A model generated the notes under the pieces. That model did not search any database. It saw nothing but the letters and a program-made list of their open reading frames with translations, and was not told where the DNA came from. This document shows positions 1 to 11,114 of a DNA stretch of 64,000 bases, piece by piece; the stretch's first letter is position 1; the number at the start of each line of letters is the position of its first letter. The DNA lies in the NCBI GenBank assembly GCA_006176705.1, contig QRFJ01000057.1, positions 186,001-250,000 on the forward strand. Direction: 5' to 3'. The position numbers and the translations under genes were made by a program. The DNA comes from Cocos nucifera. Its lineage: Eukaryota; Streptophyta; Magnoliopsida; Arecales; Arecaceae.

Positions 1-1277
1 ATTAGGAATTTTGAAAGCACTTATTTGACTGTTTTTGGGTTAGAGCTAGTTTTTACATGCTGGACTTCTTGCCTATAGCTAAATCTTTTTCTGTTTTTAG
101 TTTTTACTTTTCAAAAATAAGGTGTTAGTTTTTATTTGTTGGAATTCTTGTTTATGGCTAGTTCTTTGTTTTTGGTGCTTGGCTTCTCTTAGGCGCGTGC
201 CTAAGCTCCAAGGATCCCTAGCGCCTAGGTGCACCTAGGGCCTTTAACAACACACTGGCCTGTTGATAAATACACACATTTGATTTTGCCAGCAATGCAG
301 AATAAATCTATGATAATTTAACACAAGGCACAAAGTTGAAAGTTCACCATGTTTTCAATCATTGTACGTTATCTTAATGTTCAATTATCACAAACTTAGT
401 CCCATTATAGCAAAATATCCATTCTAGATTAAAAATATTACAAGTATTCAAGTCATCTAGAACTCCCACTTGAAATAAGCATACACCAAAATTAATAATA
501 AATGCAACATATATGTTCAAATTTAAGGTTGCATGCCAAATAATATATGAAATTTCATACGAAAAACAACATCCATCTATTTACATATCGAATGTGCATT
601 ACAACATTAAATAAAATATTTTTGCAATAAACACATTTCTAACATAAAGAGCTAATGATGAAAGTATTGGGTTCTTTTGGGGATAGAGACATCAATTTCT
701 TTAAGGGACATGCCTAGGTGCTACCTTTGGTAGGCATAAAGTGCCTATGCCAATGATGGCGAAAATTAGGGCTTTTAATGAGAGGATTGCTGATCTGGTG
801 ATGTCTCTTATCATGTACTCTTCCATTAAAGCTTTCACTAACAAAGAACATGTTTTATATGGTCTAGGTGACCCCCAAAAATGATCTAACAGATGTTGCC
901 AAAGGTCAGGTAGAGTAGCTCATAATGCTAAGAATACTTGATCCTCATTCATGACAAATCTCACAAATATAATGCTTTGTATCTTTTCTTTTATTGTCTT
1001 GACATGCTCAATCATATCAACATTGGGTTCCATCCTATATTCGTTCAATTGTCTCACCATTTTCCTAACTCGTGCCTGCTCCTCTAGTGTTCTTATGGCT
1101 ATGGGGTATCTGCACATAATTACCATTTTTCTTATAATAAATAAAGGAAAAATAAAATATTAGAGAAAATATGATATAGGCCTCCAAATATCAAGATACA
1201 AGTCTAGACGCAAAGTCTTTGCTATTCTACTTCTATTATATTTAAGGATCTTTATATATATATATTTAAAACATGAC
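1..1277. other. Non-coding, AT-rich flank
   Basis: No exon is recognisable. Around 190-245 there is a GC-richer patch of repeated CCTAGG/GCGCCTAGG words, probably the edge of an interspersed repeat. The open frames here are short and unlike any protein family I know. This stretch may be intergenic or may lie inside an early intron of the kinesin gene, whose first exons I could not find in the window. Confidence 0.4.
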
Positions 1278-1356
1278 ACCATTTTGGCTGAGTGGCCAAA
1301 GGTGCTGGTTTTGGGCTCTGATCCTGAAGGGCGTGGGTTCAAATCCCATGAAGAGA
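1278..1356 (+). pseudogene. Decayed tRNA-Leu-like sequence
   Basis: The D-arm (GGCTGAGTGGCC), a class II length, the word GGGCGTGGGTTCAAATCCCAT and the anticodon-arm layout match plant nuclear tRNA-Leu(UAG). The acceptor stem pairs at only about four of seven positions, the anticodon stem has mismatches, and the anticodon position reads TGG where TAG is expected. The internal A and B boxes are still recognisable. I read it as a pseudogene or a tRNA-derived (SINE-like) remnant. tRNAscan-SE would settle it. Confidence 0.55.
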
Positions 1357-1866
1357 CTTCCTACTGAGGGCTTTCTTCTTTGTTTTGTTGATGTGCAGCA
1401 CAATGGCCCTCTTCTTCAACCTCAAAAAAAACCCCAATGTTTTTTCAGATTTTATTCATTTTAGTCCCTGATTTTCAATCTTCAATATCTCTCTCTACCA
1501 ATGTCCAATAATTTTGAATCATATATGGATTTAAAGCTCTTGACATGCTCTTTCCAATCATATAAATTTTGAAATCTGAAAGTGAACCGATTTCTTAATT
1601 ATACCCATTTAAAGTTAGGGTTTCAGAAATTTGACATCTCAGTTTCTCTCAAACAGCTCGTCCGATTGCTATGAAATTTCATAGGCATAAACCACACATC
1701 ATAGATTGTTTTCATACAAAAATTTGTGTCCTAATTCATATGTACAGTAAGATACGAATTTTTGAATCTACAGTACAAAATTGTGTGCAAACAACCAATA
1801 AATCACAAAAGTTGTTTAACAATCAGTTATTAACATGCTAAATTATGCCAAAAAACAGTCTAAATT

Positions 1867-1879
1867 GCTCTGATACCAA
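1867..1879 (-). other. Copia-type primer-binding-site-like word
   Basis: On the - strand this reads TTGGTATCAGAGC, the initiator-tRNA-Met primer site used by plant Ty1/copia elements. The bases just before it on that strand end in TTCA, as an LTR end would. It suggests a decayed - strand copia fragment, with the LTR to the right (about 1880-2300) and internal sequence to the left. No matching second LTR was seen. Confidence 0.35.
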
Positions 1880-2144
1880 TGAAGGACAAAATTAAAATTC
1901 TAAATTAAACCCTAACTTATAGGTCTCAGGTCCAAACGGATCTCTAGCTGCTTTATCGGCTAGTCCGTAGTGTGATCAACGTGAAGACACTAATTTTTCA
2001 CAGTCTAAGATCTCTGAGAAACAATGGAGTAATGGAGAGAGTCTCTTGAATTCTAGGAAAGTAGAAGAGTTATCTTTTGCTCTGTTTTTTTCTTCAGAAT
2101 GTATATTTTCTCTACCTTGCAGTTTTTTCTTCTTTTAAATGGGG

Positions 2145-2183
2145 TTGGGTGGTTACTTTTAGTAACCAAAAGTAACCACCCAA
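2145..2183. repeat. Perfect 16-bp inverted repeat with 7-nt loop
   Basis: The arms TTGGGTGGTTACTTTT (2145-2160) and AAAAGTAACCACCCAA (2168-2183) are exact reverse complements around AGTAACC. The loop repeats part of the arm, so two alternative pairings exist. It lies inside the putative LTR fragment described just upstream. A function is unknown. Confidence 0.8.
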
Positions 2184-2810
2184 AACTGCCATTGCATTCT
2201 GGATGGATCAGGTCTCGTATGCCAACAATATTTGATATCTTTGCATTTCCTCTTATAATCCTCCTTGGTGTGTTTGTGTCGGTGATACTGTGCACGGGTG
2301 GTTAGGATTGAGTGGCTTAAGGGATGATCTATCACTCCTTATTGTTTATTGGATAGTTCTTGCTGCCGTGGTTTTTACTGGAGGGTCTTCCATGTAAAAC
2401 TTGGGTGTATTTATCCTGTGGTTTGACAATCCCATTGATATGCATACAAAAGTGCTCTCATTATAGCAGTCTGCACAAGTTCAAAACTATGTCTGCACCT
2501 GTCTCTGCAGCAAACTGTTCTGCTGGAACTTTGTGGCATCCAACCGATATGGGCGTTTGAAGACCTCACAGCATTTGGAAAAACTTAGTGTTTTATAGGA
2601 GCTAAGTTATTTATGGTTTGTTGATGTCTTCTTTTGCACATAGAATATTCTCAATGCAATCCCAAAACTTTCCTTAATCAAGGAGAGCAAGAGTGATCAT
2701 ATCTATGTCTGTACATGTGCTGTATTTATGTGTGCATGTATACATTTGTATATTTCATTACATATGCCTATTCATATGTGCATATGCATAAAATTTTATA
2801 TGTGTACTTA

Positions 2811-3353
2811 AGGGTGCACACAGGTTTGGGTCCACCTGAGAGCCTGAATTGAACCAGTCTTGCTGGGTTGGCTTGGTTTGATTTCAAAATAGGATTGGTT
2901 GTTTTGAGTCCCAATTTCCAGAAACTGAATTGGTTGTATTCGACTGTGGGTTGAGGCTTGGGTTAACTATTGTTTTTTTTCAAGTATCGGTTTATTGTAT
3001 TTGTAATTTATAACATTTTATATTTTATATTTATAGATATTTTGGATCTTGTTGTTGAGAGATGCCTTTGAATATGTTATATATTCGTGACTAGAAAAAA
3101 TTGATGTTATATAATGCTTTTGTATAACTCATCTTTTATTATTAATTTATTTTCTCAAATAATTTAGTAATTTATTTGCTCTTTGGAAATTACCTTAACC
3201 ATCCCGGTCTTGATTTGGTTAGGTTGGGCTGGTTCCGACATCAATTGCTTTGGTACTTCAACCATGGTTCCAAGAGCTGTGATCTAGTTGGGACTTAGGA
3301 TTGGATTTGTTCTACGTTAGGCTTTAACCCGAAACTACCTAACTGTGCACTCT
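2811..3353. mobile_element. Probable hAT-like MITE
   Basis: The segment starts AGGGTGCACA and ends TGTGCACTCT, a short imperfect terminal inverted repeat of the kind seen in non-autonomous hAT elements. The interior is rich in GGTTTGG/GGTTGG words near the left end and their complements near the right end, and has no coding potential. The flanks are similar TGTGTAC/ATGTATG words but give no exact 8-bp target duplication, so the boundaries are approximate. Confidence 0.45.
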
Positions 3354-4034
3354 ATGTATGTTTATATGCTTATTCATGAAACACGAGTGTATGTATATAA
3401 TTATGGATCAATTAGTATGGAAAAGGTAACAATGATGTCACATATTCAAGCCAAATGAGTGTCTGCGATGATATGAAAAAATGTTAGAATTTTGTTTTTT
3501 TGTTTTTTCACTAACTCTGAGCATGATGCTTGAGCTTTGCTCAACATTTGGCAATTATCAAATTCCCAGGTGATTATTCTATTTTCCTAGAGTGACCTGC
3601 ATTCATCATTTCAAGGTGGTACCTCTCTAGCTTGGCCAAAGCATAGACCAAGGCAAAAAGCCATGATATAACTTAAGAGAATTTAAAGTGTTTTCTAAGT
3701 GGTCTTCTCATGAGACTAAAAGGACAGCCACCCACAAATTTACATTTGCCCAACAATAAGAGGGCCATTGAGTAATTTGCATGATGGGGCAACAGTCAGT
3801 GATTGGGTAGAATTTGTGTCCAAGTTTTTGAGATGAGTGTTCACTTTTTAGGATACCTTTTCAAAATTGTGGAAATTGTGAAGATTGTTGTTAAAATCAT
3901 GGTTCTTCATAACGGAAAGTAAATCATTAAGTGGTTTTGCTAGGCCAAGTTGGATAATATTTTGAAGAGGAAATTTACTCATGGGCATTAGTTGAGTGGA
4001 TAAGGCCGAGTTGTTTTGCCTCAATTTATGCTTA

Positions 4035-4220
4035 GGCTCTATTTGGGATTGTTGTTGTTAGTAGAGTTCTTGTTGGTAAAGCTTTTAATAAAAAGTTATT
4101 TGCTGTTTCGTAACTACATTCCTAAATTTATTTACCAAACACCTGTGTATTGCCCATAAGTGCTTTTTGGGCTTTGGAAAATGCTTTTAACCCTCCAAAA
4201 GCAAAATTCCAAACGACACC
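4035..4220. mobile_element. Tourist/PIF-Harbinger-like MITE
   Basis: This 186-bp unit is flanked on both sides by TTA (4032-4034 and 4221-4223), the target duplication of PIF/Harbinger elements. Its ends, GGCTCTATTTGGGATT and the complement of AATTCCAAACGACACC, form an imperfect inverted repeat around the TTTGG core usual in this group. The interior can also fold. It has no coding capacity. Confidence 0.65.
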
Positions 4221-4962
4221 TTAGACCACTTTGAGCCAAGGATCTAGTCGCAAATTTGGCCCATTGCCATGATAGGTTGGGTTTGAGTTTGATCCCTTCT
4301 CAAATTGTGCTTAGGTTGGATTTTAGTTTCCTAGTCTAGATTCAAAATTGTCAATTAGTAGATGCTAGGTCAAGTTTGGTGTAATCATAGTTGTCAAAGG
4401 TTCAAGGTACACTAAGATGCCAAGACCTATTGAAGACTAGGGGCAAGGTGCAATGCAGGGCATGTCCCATGATGAAGTGAGATGCACAAATATCAATAGA
4501 CATAAATATAATGAATAAATATTTTAAACATATTTATTGATGATTTTATCAATTTGTGAATACAAATACAAATAAAACAAGCATTAAGCGTGAACTAAAA
4601 TAATTCCTAATTCTAAATATGTCAATCTAACAATAAAGGTTTAGAAGAAAAAGAAGAGGTGGAGATGGAAACTTACTGCTTCCTTTCTTTCTCCCCACAT
4701 TTTTTTATTTTTATTTTTTGGTTACTTGACTTGCTTGGACCTTACGGTTTACTTAAAAATAAATCTAAATCATTGTTCATGCGTATTACTAAACTTGATT
4801 TGTGGATTGCTGAAGAAGAATACCATAGATCTATGTTTCTACTTGTATAATGTTAGTTTGAGCGTTGATACAAATTACAATGACCAACTACTTCAATTTT
4901 AATATTATTTATGAAATTGAGTATCCAAAGGTGCCTATATAAGAAGCTGTGCTCTCTTCCAA

Positions 4963-5293
4963 TGTTTGCAATCTCGGCACCGGGTACCACATTTGTACTT
5001 TACTGATTTGGGATGGTACAATATCTATATTGAGACTGCTTTCAACCAATTTTCCTCACTTTTTATGAAGATACAGCTCGAAACCGCGTGATGCGGGGTT
5101 GGTGTGCTATAGTATGCACCCAGCTTTGGGTGGGTACTGGGTGGTACATTAAGGTTCAGCTTGGTTTGGGGCCGTATGTTAGGATGGGCTGGTTTGAGGT
5201 CTATACCAATCCGAATGATGTTTTCATGCCGGTTCGGACCTTGTATGGGTCATTATGCCCCGAATCAAGTGGTTTGGAATGGTACGGCAAACA
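4963..5293. repeat. Inverted-repeat element with GGTAC/GTACC words
   Basis: TGTTTGC at 4963 is mirrored by GCAAACA ending at 5293. The inside is full of GGTACC, GGTAC and GTACGG words, which makes it self-complementary overall. It looks like a small foldback repeat; a related GTACC/GGTAC patch occurs at about 44690-44755. No target duplication was identified, so the class is open. Confidence 0.35.
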
Positions 5294-5858
5294 TGCTTTC
5301 TTCATTTGCCTTCTTTCCTAGAATATTATTGATTAATGTTATTAATTAACGCTTTTTGGATTCTTTTTAATTGTCTTACTTGTTCAATCTCCTACATGAT
5401 TTCCATTAGAAAAGAAAATAGTCAGCATTGCATTCCTTACACCCGTTCTAGAAATCTATATTTTCCATGAGTCTATTATATCCTATCTTTAGTGATCACA
5501 CTCCTCTTAATTAAGTTTTCTCTCCCATTTCTATTTAGAAGAGAAACAACAAAATTGCTTATATCATCTAACTTTAGTCAAGTCGTTCTCAGTCTTGCAT
5601 TTAAAATCGTCCGCTTGCACTTTATGTGCCTTGCATATTCTATGTGCTGGCACAGTTACTAGCTTAACACAATGAGAAGTAGAGATGAAGAGCTCTTGAC
5701 CAAGATTTTGGAGGGTGTTAAAAGCGAGATGGATGCATCATGTGATGACCTAGGACCTCACCACAAAAGGGACATCTAGAAGGTTAGTATCTTGCTTAAG
5801 TACCCAAGACCTCCCAAACACACACTTGATGTAGGACTAAAGATGCCCACATCGGGTC

Positions 5859-8299
5859 TGATGGAAACATTGCAGGGTTTCTAGCATTTTTTTAAAAACT
5901 TTTTCGAATAAATTTCAGCGGAAGACTAAAGGATTAATCTAATTAATCTAACATGCTAGTGATCTAATCATTAAACATCCTACATTAGGATCGTAACATG
6001 ATGTATATGCATATTAGAAAATTTGAAAGTATAAACATAAAGTAGTAAATCATATTTACTACTTTACGCTACTCGTGTTCAGAACACGACACTTGTATGC
6101 GGGTAATCGATCACCACAATTGAAACCTTGGATGGGAGCTCCTCTCGTCGTGATGCAGCTACACAGAGCGTTTGGCCTCTATGGATCATCCACACGAGGC
6201 TCCAAGTCTTGATCGGCTTCTCCGGAGTGCTAGCTCCTCGTTGGAACCCTCGACGGCTGATGTAGATCGATCTCCTTCTTCTGATCGCTCGGACGCTCTA
6301 GAAGACTAGAATGGGTAGTAGGCAGGATGAGGAAGATCTCTAAAAAATTTCGTGAAGTTGTGACACTCACAGCTTTTAATCTCTCTTCCTGAACCCTAGA
6401 ATGAAACCCTAGGGCAGCACACACCCAAAACCCTGCGCCTCTCTTTCTCTGGATTTTTTCTCTCAAGAAAAAAGTCCTAGGTTTCACACACAGATGGAGG
6501 TGGCTCATGCACAGGACTCTCCTCTGAAAAGTGCGCATGCCCTCTTTCTCATTCCTTTAAAAAAGATGCGACAAAGTATAGAAAATGCGTGGGATAAGAT
6601 AGAGACAAGGTGGTTGTTCACTTGAATTCAAATCTCATTTGATTTCAAATGCCAACCACCTAATCCTATCCAAATGGGGCGTGAAAGAGGGGCGTGAGGC
6701 TCTACGTGTGCGTGAAACCAACGAGAATCTGAATTCTCATTGAGATAAGGAGCGGTGGTCAAAAGGTCAATGGCGCATGGGAGAAGTCCAGTCAAACTAG
6801 ACTTCAAACATTATCCAATTAGATCTCTAACCAAACATATTTGGATAGACCAATTAGATCAGAATAAATCTAACTAAATTAGACTTAAACCATTTCAATT
6901 AAATCCTAATTAAATCAGGAATTAATTGAGCCCAAGCCCTGATCAAATTAGGGATCAATCTCTCTTGGTGATTAGGTCATCTTATAACCTAATCGGATCA
7001 AACCCAATTGAATTTAATTTAATTAGACTTAATCCAAAATTCATCACTTAATCAAATTGAGTTTATTAGTAATTAAATCACCAATTAATCCTCCCATAAA
7101 CTCAGAGTCTCAATCTTATGGGTCTCTGGGCAATAGAGTTCCATCCCTGTGGAACTCTTGAACAGAGAGTTTCAAACAAGTGGGACTCTTGATCCCAAAG
7201 TCCCAATCTAGCGGAACTCGTGATCACAGAGTCCTAGACTAGTGGGACTCTTGATCACAGAGTCCCAGACCAATATGACTCAGAGTCTCAATCCAGTAGG
7301 ACTCTAGATCAGAGAGTCCCAATCTAGTGGGACTTTGATCATAGAGTCCCAATGTAGTGGGACTCAACATCCGCTATTAAATCAGATAGGGACTTCTAAT
7401 ATATGTGACCCCATAGGTTCGAAGCCGCTAGCATAGGACCAATTCATGCACTAATCGATGTAATCATCTAGCAATGGTATTCGACATCCGGATAGGTCGA
7501 AAAGTCATAATTGCAACATTCAAAACCTACTCAAATATGGTTACCGTATAATTCATTCCTTTGACCTCTGTGTTTAAGATAACTCAGAGTTAAACTGTCA
7601 ACTTTGGTCAGTATATCCCTAATGTATCTCAACGCAATCAGCTCTGTGACTCCTCACAAGAACTACTCTGGCCAAGGCTTTACTAAATTGAAATACAATC
7701 AATACAACTCTTTAAACCAGGAGTGGTCAATCCCATTTTGACTCACACACCGACTTTATAAGTACTTGACTGTGCCCAGAAATCTTCTATTACTGAATTA
7801 GAAATTTAGGTAGTCTGGCACCAAAACATAGTGAGTTGCTTGGAAGTCACTGTGGTGATCTTAGGTCGGAGGGACACTTATATGCATATCCCTTTTAAGC
7901 AAGTCTTGACAGCAAAATGCTCTGGAGTTGGTCACGCTCATTGCAGATGTATCCCTACATTTCATCTACATGCCTTACCAGTGTCTCCACACCCCTTGGT
8001 TAAAGGACAATCAACTCATATGGCATACAACGACCTACACTCGATAAACATTGTTGTCCTAGGTAACAACGTATCATTTGATCGCAAACGGATTTAAAGA
8101 TTAAATGATAAATCCTCTTTTATCGATTTCAAATAGTCCTAAGGACTTCATCACTACACAGGAATCATTAGAAGATGTACACAACTTGTGATGAAAAAGC
8201 CAAAATAATATTTTATTTATAAATAATTCATATACTATTTATAAAGTTGGCTTAGCAGTCAATAGACTGAGGATTGGCTTTGGAACACAATTCCGGACA
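5859..8299 (+). mobile_element. Solo LTR, about 2.4 kb
   Basis: The segment begins TGATGGAAAC, ends CCGGACA and interrupts an older repeat exactly at its CACATCGGGTC motif. It has no internal domain. Its order of blocks resembles the solo LTR at 31689-33899: both have a GGCCTCTA..ATCCAC block near the start, a GGTCACGCTCA word and a GTGTCTCCACACC word near the end. The flanking bases GGGTC and AAGTC may be a worn 5-bp target duplication. It carries the hairpin array at 7102-7375. Superfamily is not determined. Confidence 0.6.
7102..7375 (+). repeat. Tandem array of GGGACTCT/AGAGTCCC hairpin units
   Basis: Six to eight imperfect units of about 31 bp follow one another, each built on GGGACTCTTGATCACAGAGTCCC or a close variant. 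In that word the outer eight bases are exact reverse complements around TGATCAC. Several copies have lost a base on one arm. The array sits in the middle of a solo LTR. Confidence 0.7.
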
Positions 8300-8620
8300 A
8301 GTCCTCATGTACACACACCCCCCCCCTCTAAATACTAGCATTCTTGCTAGGTGGAGGGTCTGATCACAAATACCATTTCCAGCTTGATGGCATCTCTAAA
8401 AAGGCTCGTGTAGCAATGTCCTATAGTCACACATGGGCCATGGACTAGGTCGGTTTTGAGGATATCTGTAACAACCCAGGACTTCACGAAAAAAGGCTAT
8501 CTAGGAGGTTACTGACTGGGGTCCGGGTTTCATGGCATTGATTAAGCAGCCAAGATCTCTCTAATGCACATCTGATGTGGTACTAAATACATACCTACAT
8601 AGATCCTTACAACTTATGAC

Positions 8621-11114
8621 CTAGATTTGGTGGAAGTAAGCTACCTAAGGTGACAATTAATCCTGAAACACAACAGCAATGGGGAATGAGGAGGAGGTAA
8701 ATCTCGTCTGTGGAGTCTAATTGAGCCTTCAACAAGTGTCTTTACCATATGAGCACTTGTGAGGAGGAATGCAAAAAAAATATTAGATGCACAGCCCACT
8801 TAGATATTATGCTTTGTCTTAACTCCGTAAGCTTTTTAATGATCAGAGGGCACCCTGGGATTTTGCTTATGGAGTACCATTGTTTGAAGTGAGATGGATG
8901 TGTCATGACCTAGATTTGACCAAAATTAGCTAAGATGGAAACTAACGCCCACAAACAACATAAATGTGGAATCAAGGCTTTAAATCTTCTTCCAACTGAA
9001 GAATATGATCTAAATGATCCTTCCACAAATATGGTTCAAGCAGAGAACATATAAAAAACTGATAGTTGCATGCAAAAGATGGTTTGAGTGAAGAATGCAG
9101 AAATAACTGATCAGTTGCATGGTATACCTAATGAAAATATTCTTTTTCAAACTCCCATTTCCACGGGCTTTCTGATGATTAGTGGATACCACTTGTATTC
9201 CTTTGTGGAATACATCATGGTATCTAAGTGATTAGGCTTTTGACAACTTGGTGACTGCTAACAATTCATCATTACATCCTGACAGCGTTTGAAAATGATC
9301 TAGTTGTAGAAGTGCAATGATGTTTAGACTGTTGTGGAAATTCGTTCATAAAATGTGGTATTCTTAGAGCTTATGTTATTGTCTTTTGAGACTGCTTTTG
9401 GGACTTGACGTCATGAAACTTACGGGGCTACCATTGAAGTGCCCCAATTTTTTGATGAAGTGTTTTGCCATAGTTTTAATTACAAGCTCACATTAAATAA
9501 GCATGGAAGTTTGCCACTGTTACATTCATATCTTAGCTCCCTTTGTATAATTAATTTGCATCCACACAAATCATAGATCCTATCAATGCCTGAGGTAACC
9601 ATGTATCTTATAACATTTATATACAAATAATGACAAACATGCTAGCTATCTTTTGTGAGAACAGACTGGATGATGGACAAAGTCTTATTATCAGTGTGCA
9701 TAAGTATAGGAATTGATAGTGAGGTCCTCTTGGCTTGTATATCTTATACATGGTTTCAGCATCTTTCTTTTTAATTCTGTCATGCTTATTCTTTTTCATT
9801 TTTTTCTACTCTAGTTTGATCATCTACTTTTTAATTATGGTTTCCCTTAATTTGTGTTCTTTAATTATATGCAATAAATTTTATATTGATACTGAAACAT
9901 GATTTATATGAATAGCCAAACTAAACATGGTCAGGCATTCTAAATTTCATCGTTATGCTGGTGAAAATTGCCTCAGCTTAGTAGGAGCTATCTTAACTAT
10001 GCTGAGTTAGAATTATTGTACTTTGCCAACATTTCATTATTGACTTAGATGCTTTGCATTTCATTTCAGCTTTGTATGTAGCGGTCTAACAATTTATCAA
10101 GAAATGATGGTAGTTAAAATCTCTGGAGGTGATGATTAGAAAATCTACAATTTTGTCCAGCCTTCCTTATTTATATAGTAGAATAGTCTTTCAAATGCAT
10201 TATCTTTTCTAGATCCAAACTTCTGCCAGCTATTGATAAATATGGGAATTTTTGTTATTGTCTGCACTCGCCAATAAAGAAATAAAGATTCTGAATTTAA
10301 CTAAAGTTTTCTTGCTTAGTTTTTAAGAAAATATAAACAAGAATGCACTACAATCGTGTCTTGTCATCTCTCATGTTTAAACCATTACTTGGTTAACTCT
10401 TAGTACTTGTAGCTGTAGTTCCATATGTTAACCGACCAATTGATCCGGATTTTTTTTTAAAAAGCAGTGATAGGGAATGAGTCAATATTGTTTACCAGAC
10501 TGTAAAGACAGACAATAATCAGGATAACAAATAACAAAGGATAAATAAGTAAATAACTAAACAGGAGGGGATTCAAACTCATAACTCGAGTAACCCTATG
10601 TTCTGATTCCATGCAACAAAATTGGCTGAATAGTGGCAGCAGTGATGATAAAAAGTGAGAGAAAGAGAAGACAGCAGCAATATAAAGCTGAGAAGAAGAG
10701 AAAAAGAAGGAAGACAAGATGGTCTAGTTGGAGAGAAAGAGATGTCATATGGTCTATCTTGGGACCTGTGTGACATCAATCTTTTAATTAAGGTAGGCAG
10801 CCAGTTAAGCAATAGAAATGAATAGAAATGCCCCTAATTTGTGGCTGGTTTTCATTTGGATTCAATTTATTTAGGCTTGATTAAATCTTGACTAATGACC
10901 TGGTTAAATAAAACATTATATCTATTCAATCCTTTAATAACAGCAAATCTTCCTATGGTCATATCAGCTCAGATTGGCTTATTTCTCAATATTCTAACAT
11001 CATATACATGCATCCTTTTATTTTCTTATCAGAGAACAGTTCTCTGGCCTGTATTTGCACCAATATGGGTAGCAAAAGGTTGAAATGATATTGTACTATC
11101 CTTTTCTTCTGCAG
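8621..11114. other. Non-coding stretch upstream of the first visible kinesin exon
   Basis: AT-rich sequence with no exon I can identify; it ends in the pyrimidine-rich acceptor CTTTTCTTCTGCAG at 11101-11114. It is probably part of the intron before the DRVFG exon. A purine-rich block at 10620-10740 gives an open frame on the - strand that is composition only. I searched for the missing GDEIAWYADG-type exon of KIN-7 genes and did not see it. Confidence 0.5.

Larger units (their letters stand above)
5724..8620 (+). repeat. Interspersed repeat with CCCACATCGGG motif, split by a solo LTR
   Basis: The stretch 5735-5858 (CCTAGGACCTCACC, then AAGTACCCAAGACCTCC, then GATGTAGGACTAAAGATGCCCACATCGGGTC) has a second diverged copy at 8470-8610 in the same orientation. 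The part 8300-8465 continues the first copy after the inserted LTR. It has no coding potential. Repeats with this CCCACATCGGGTC word are common in plant genomes, but I cannot assign a class. Confidence 0.4.

Noticed and set aside
5088..5349. Overlapping short open frames with Trp/Gly-rich translation
   Set aside because: They come from the GGTAC/GTACC inverted-repeat element and show no codon bias or domain.
10457..10812. Two overlapping - strand open frames rich in Ser, Phe and Leu
   Set aside because: They reflect a purine-rich + strand block; no family signature.
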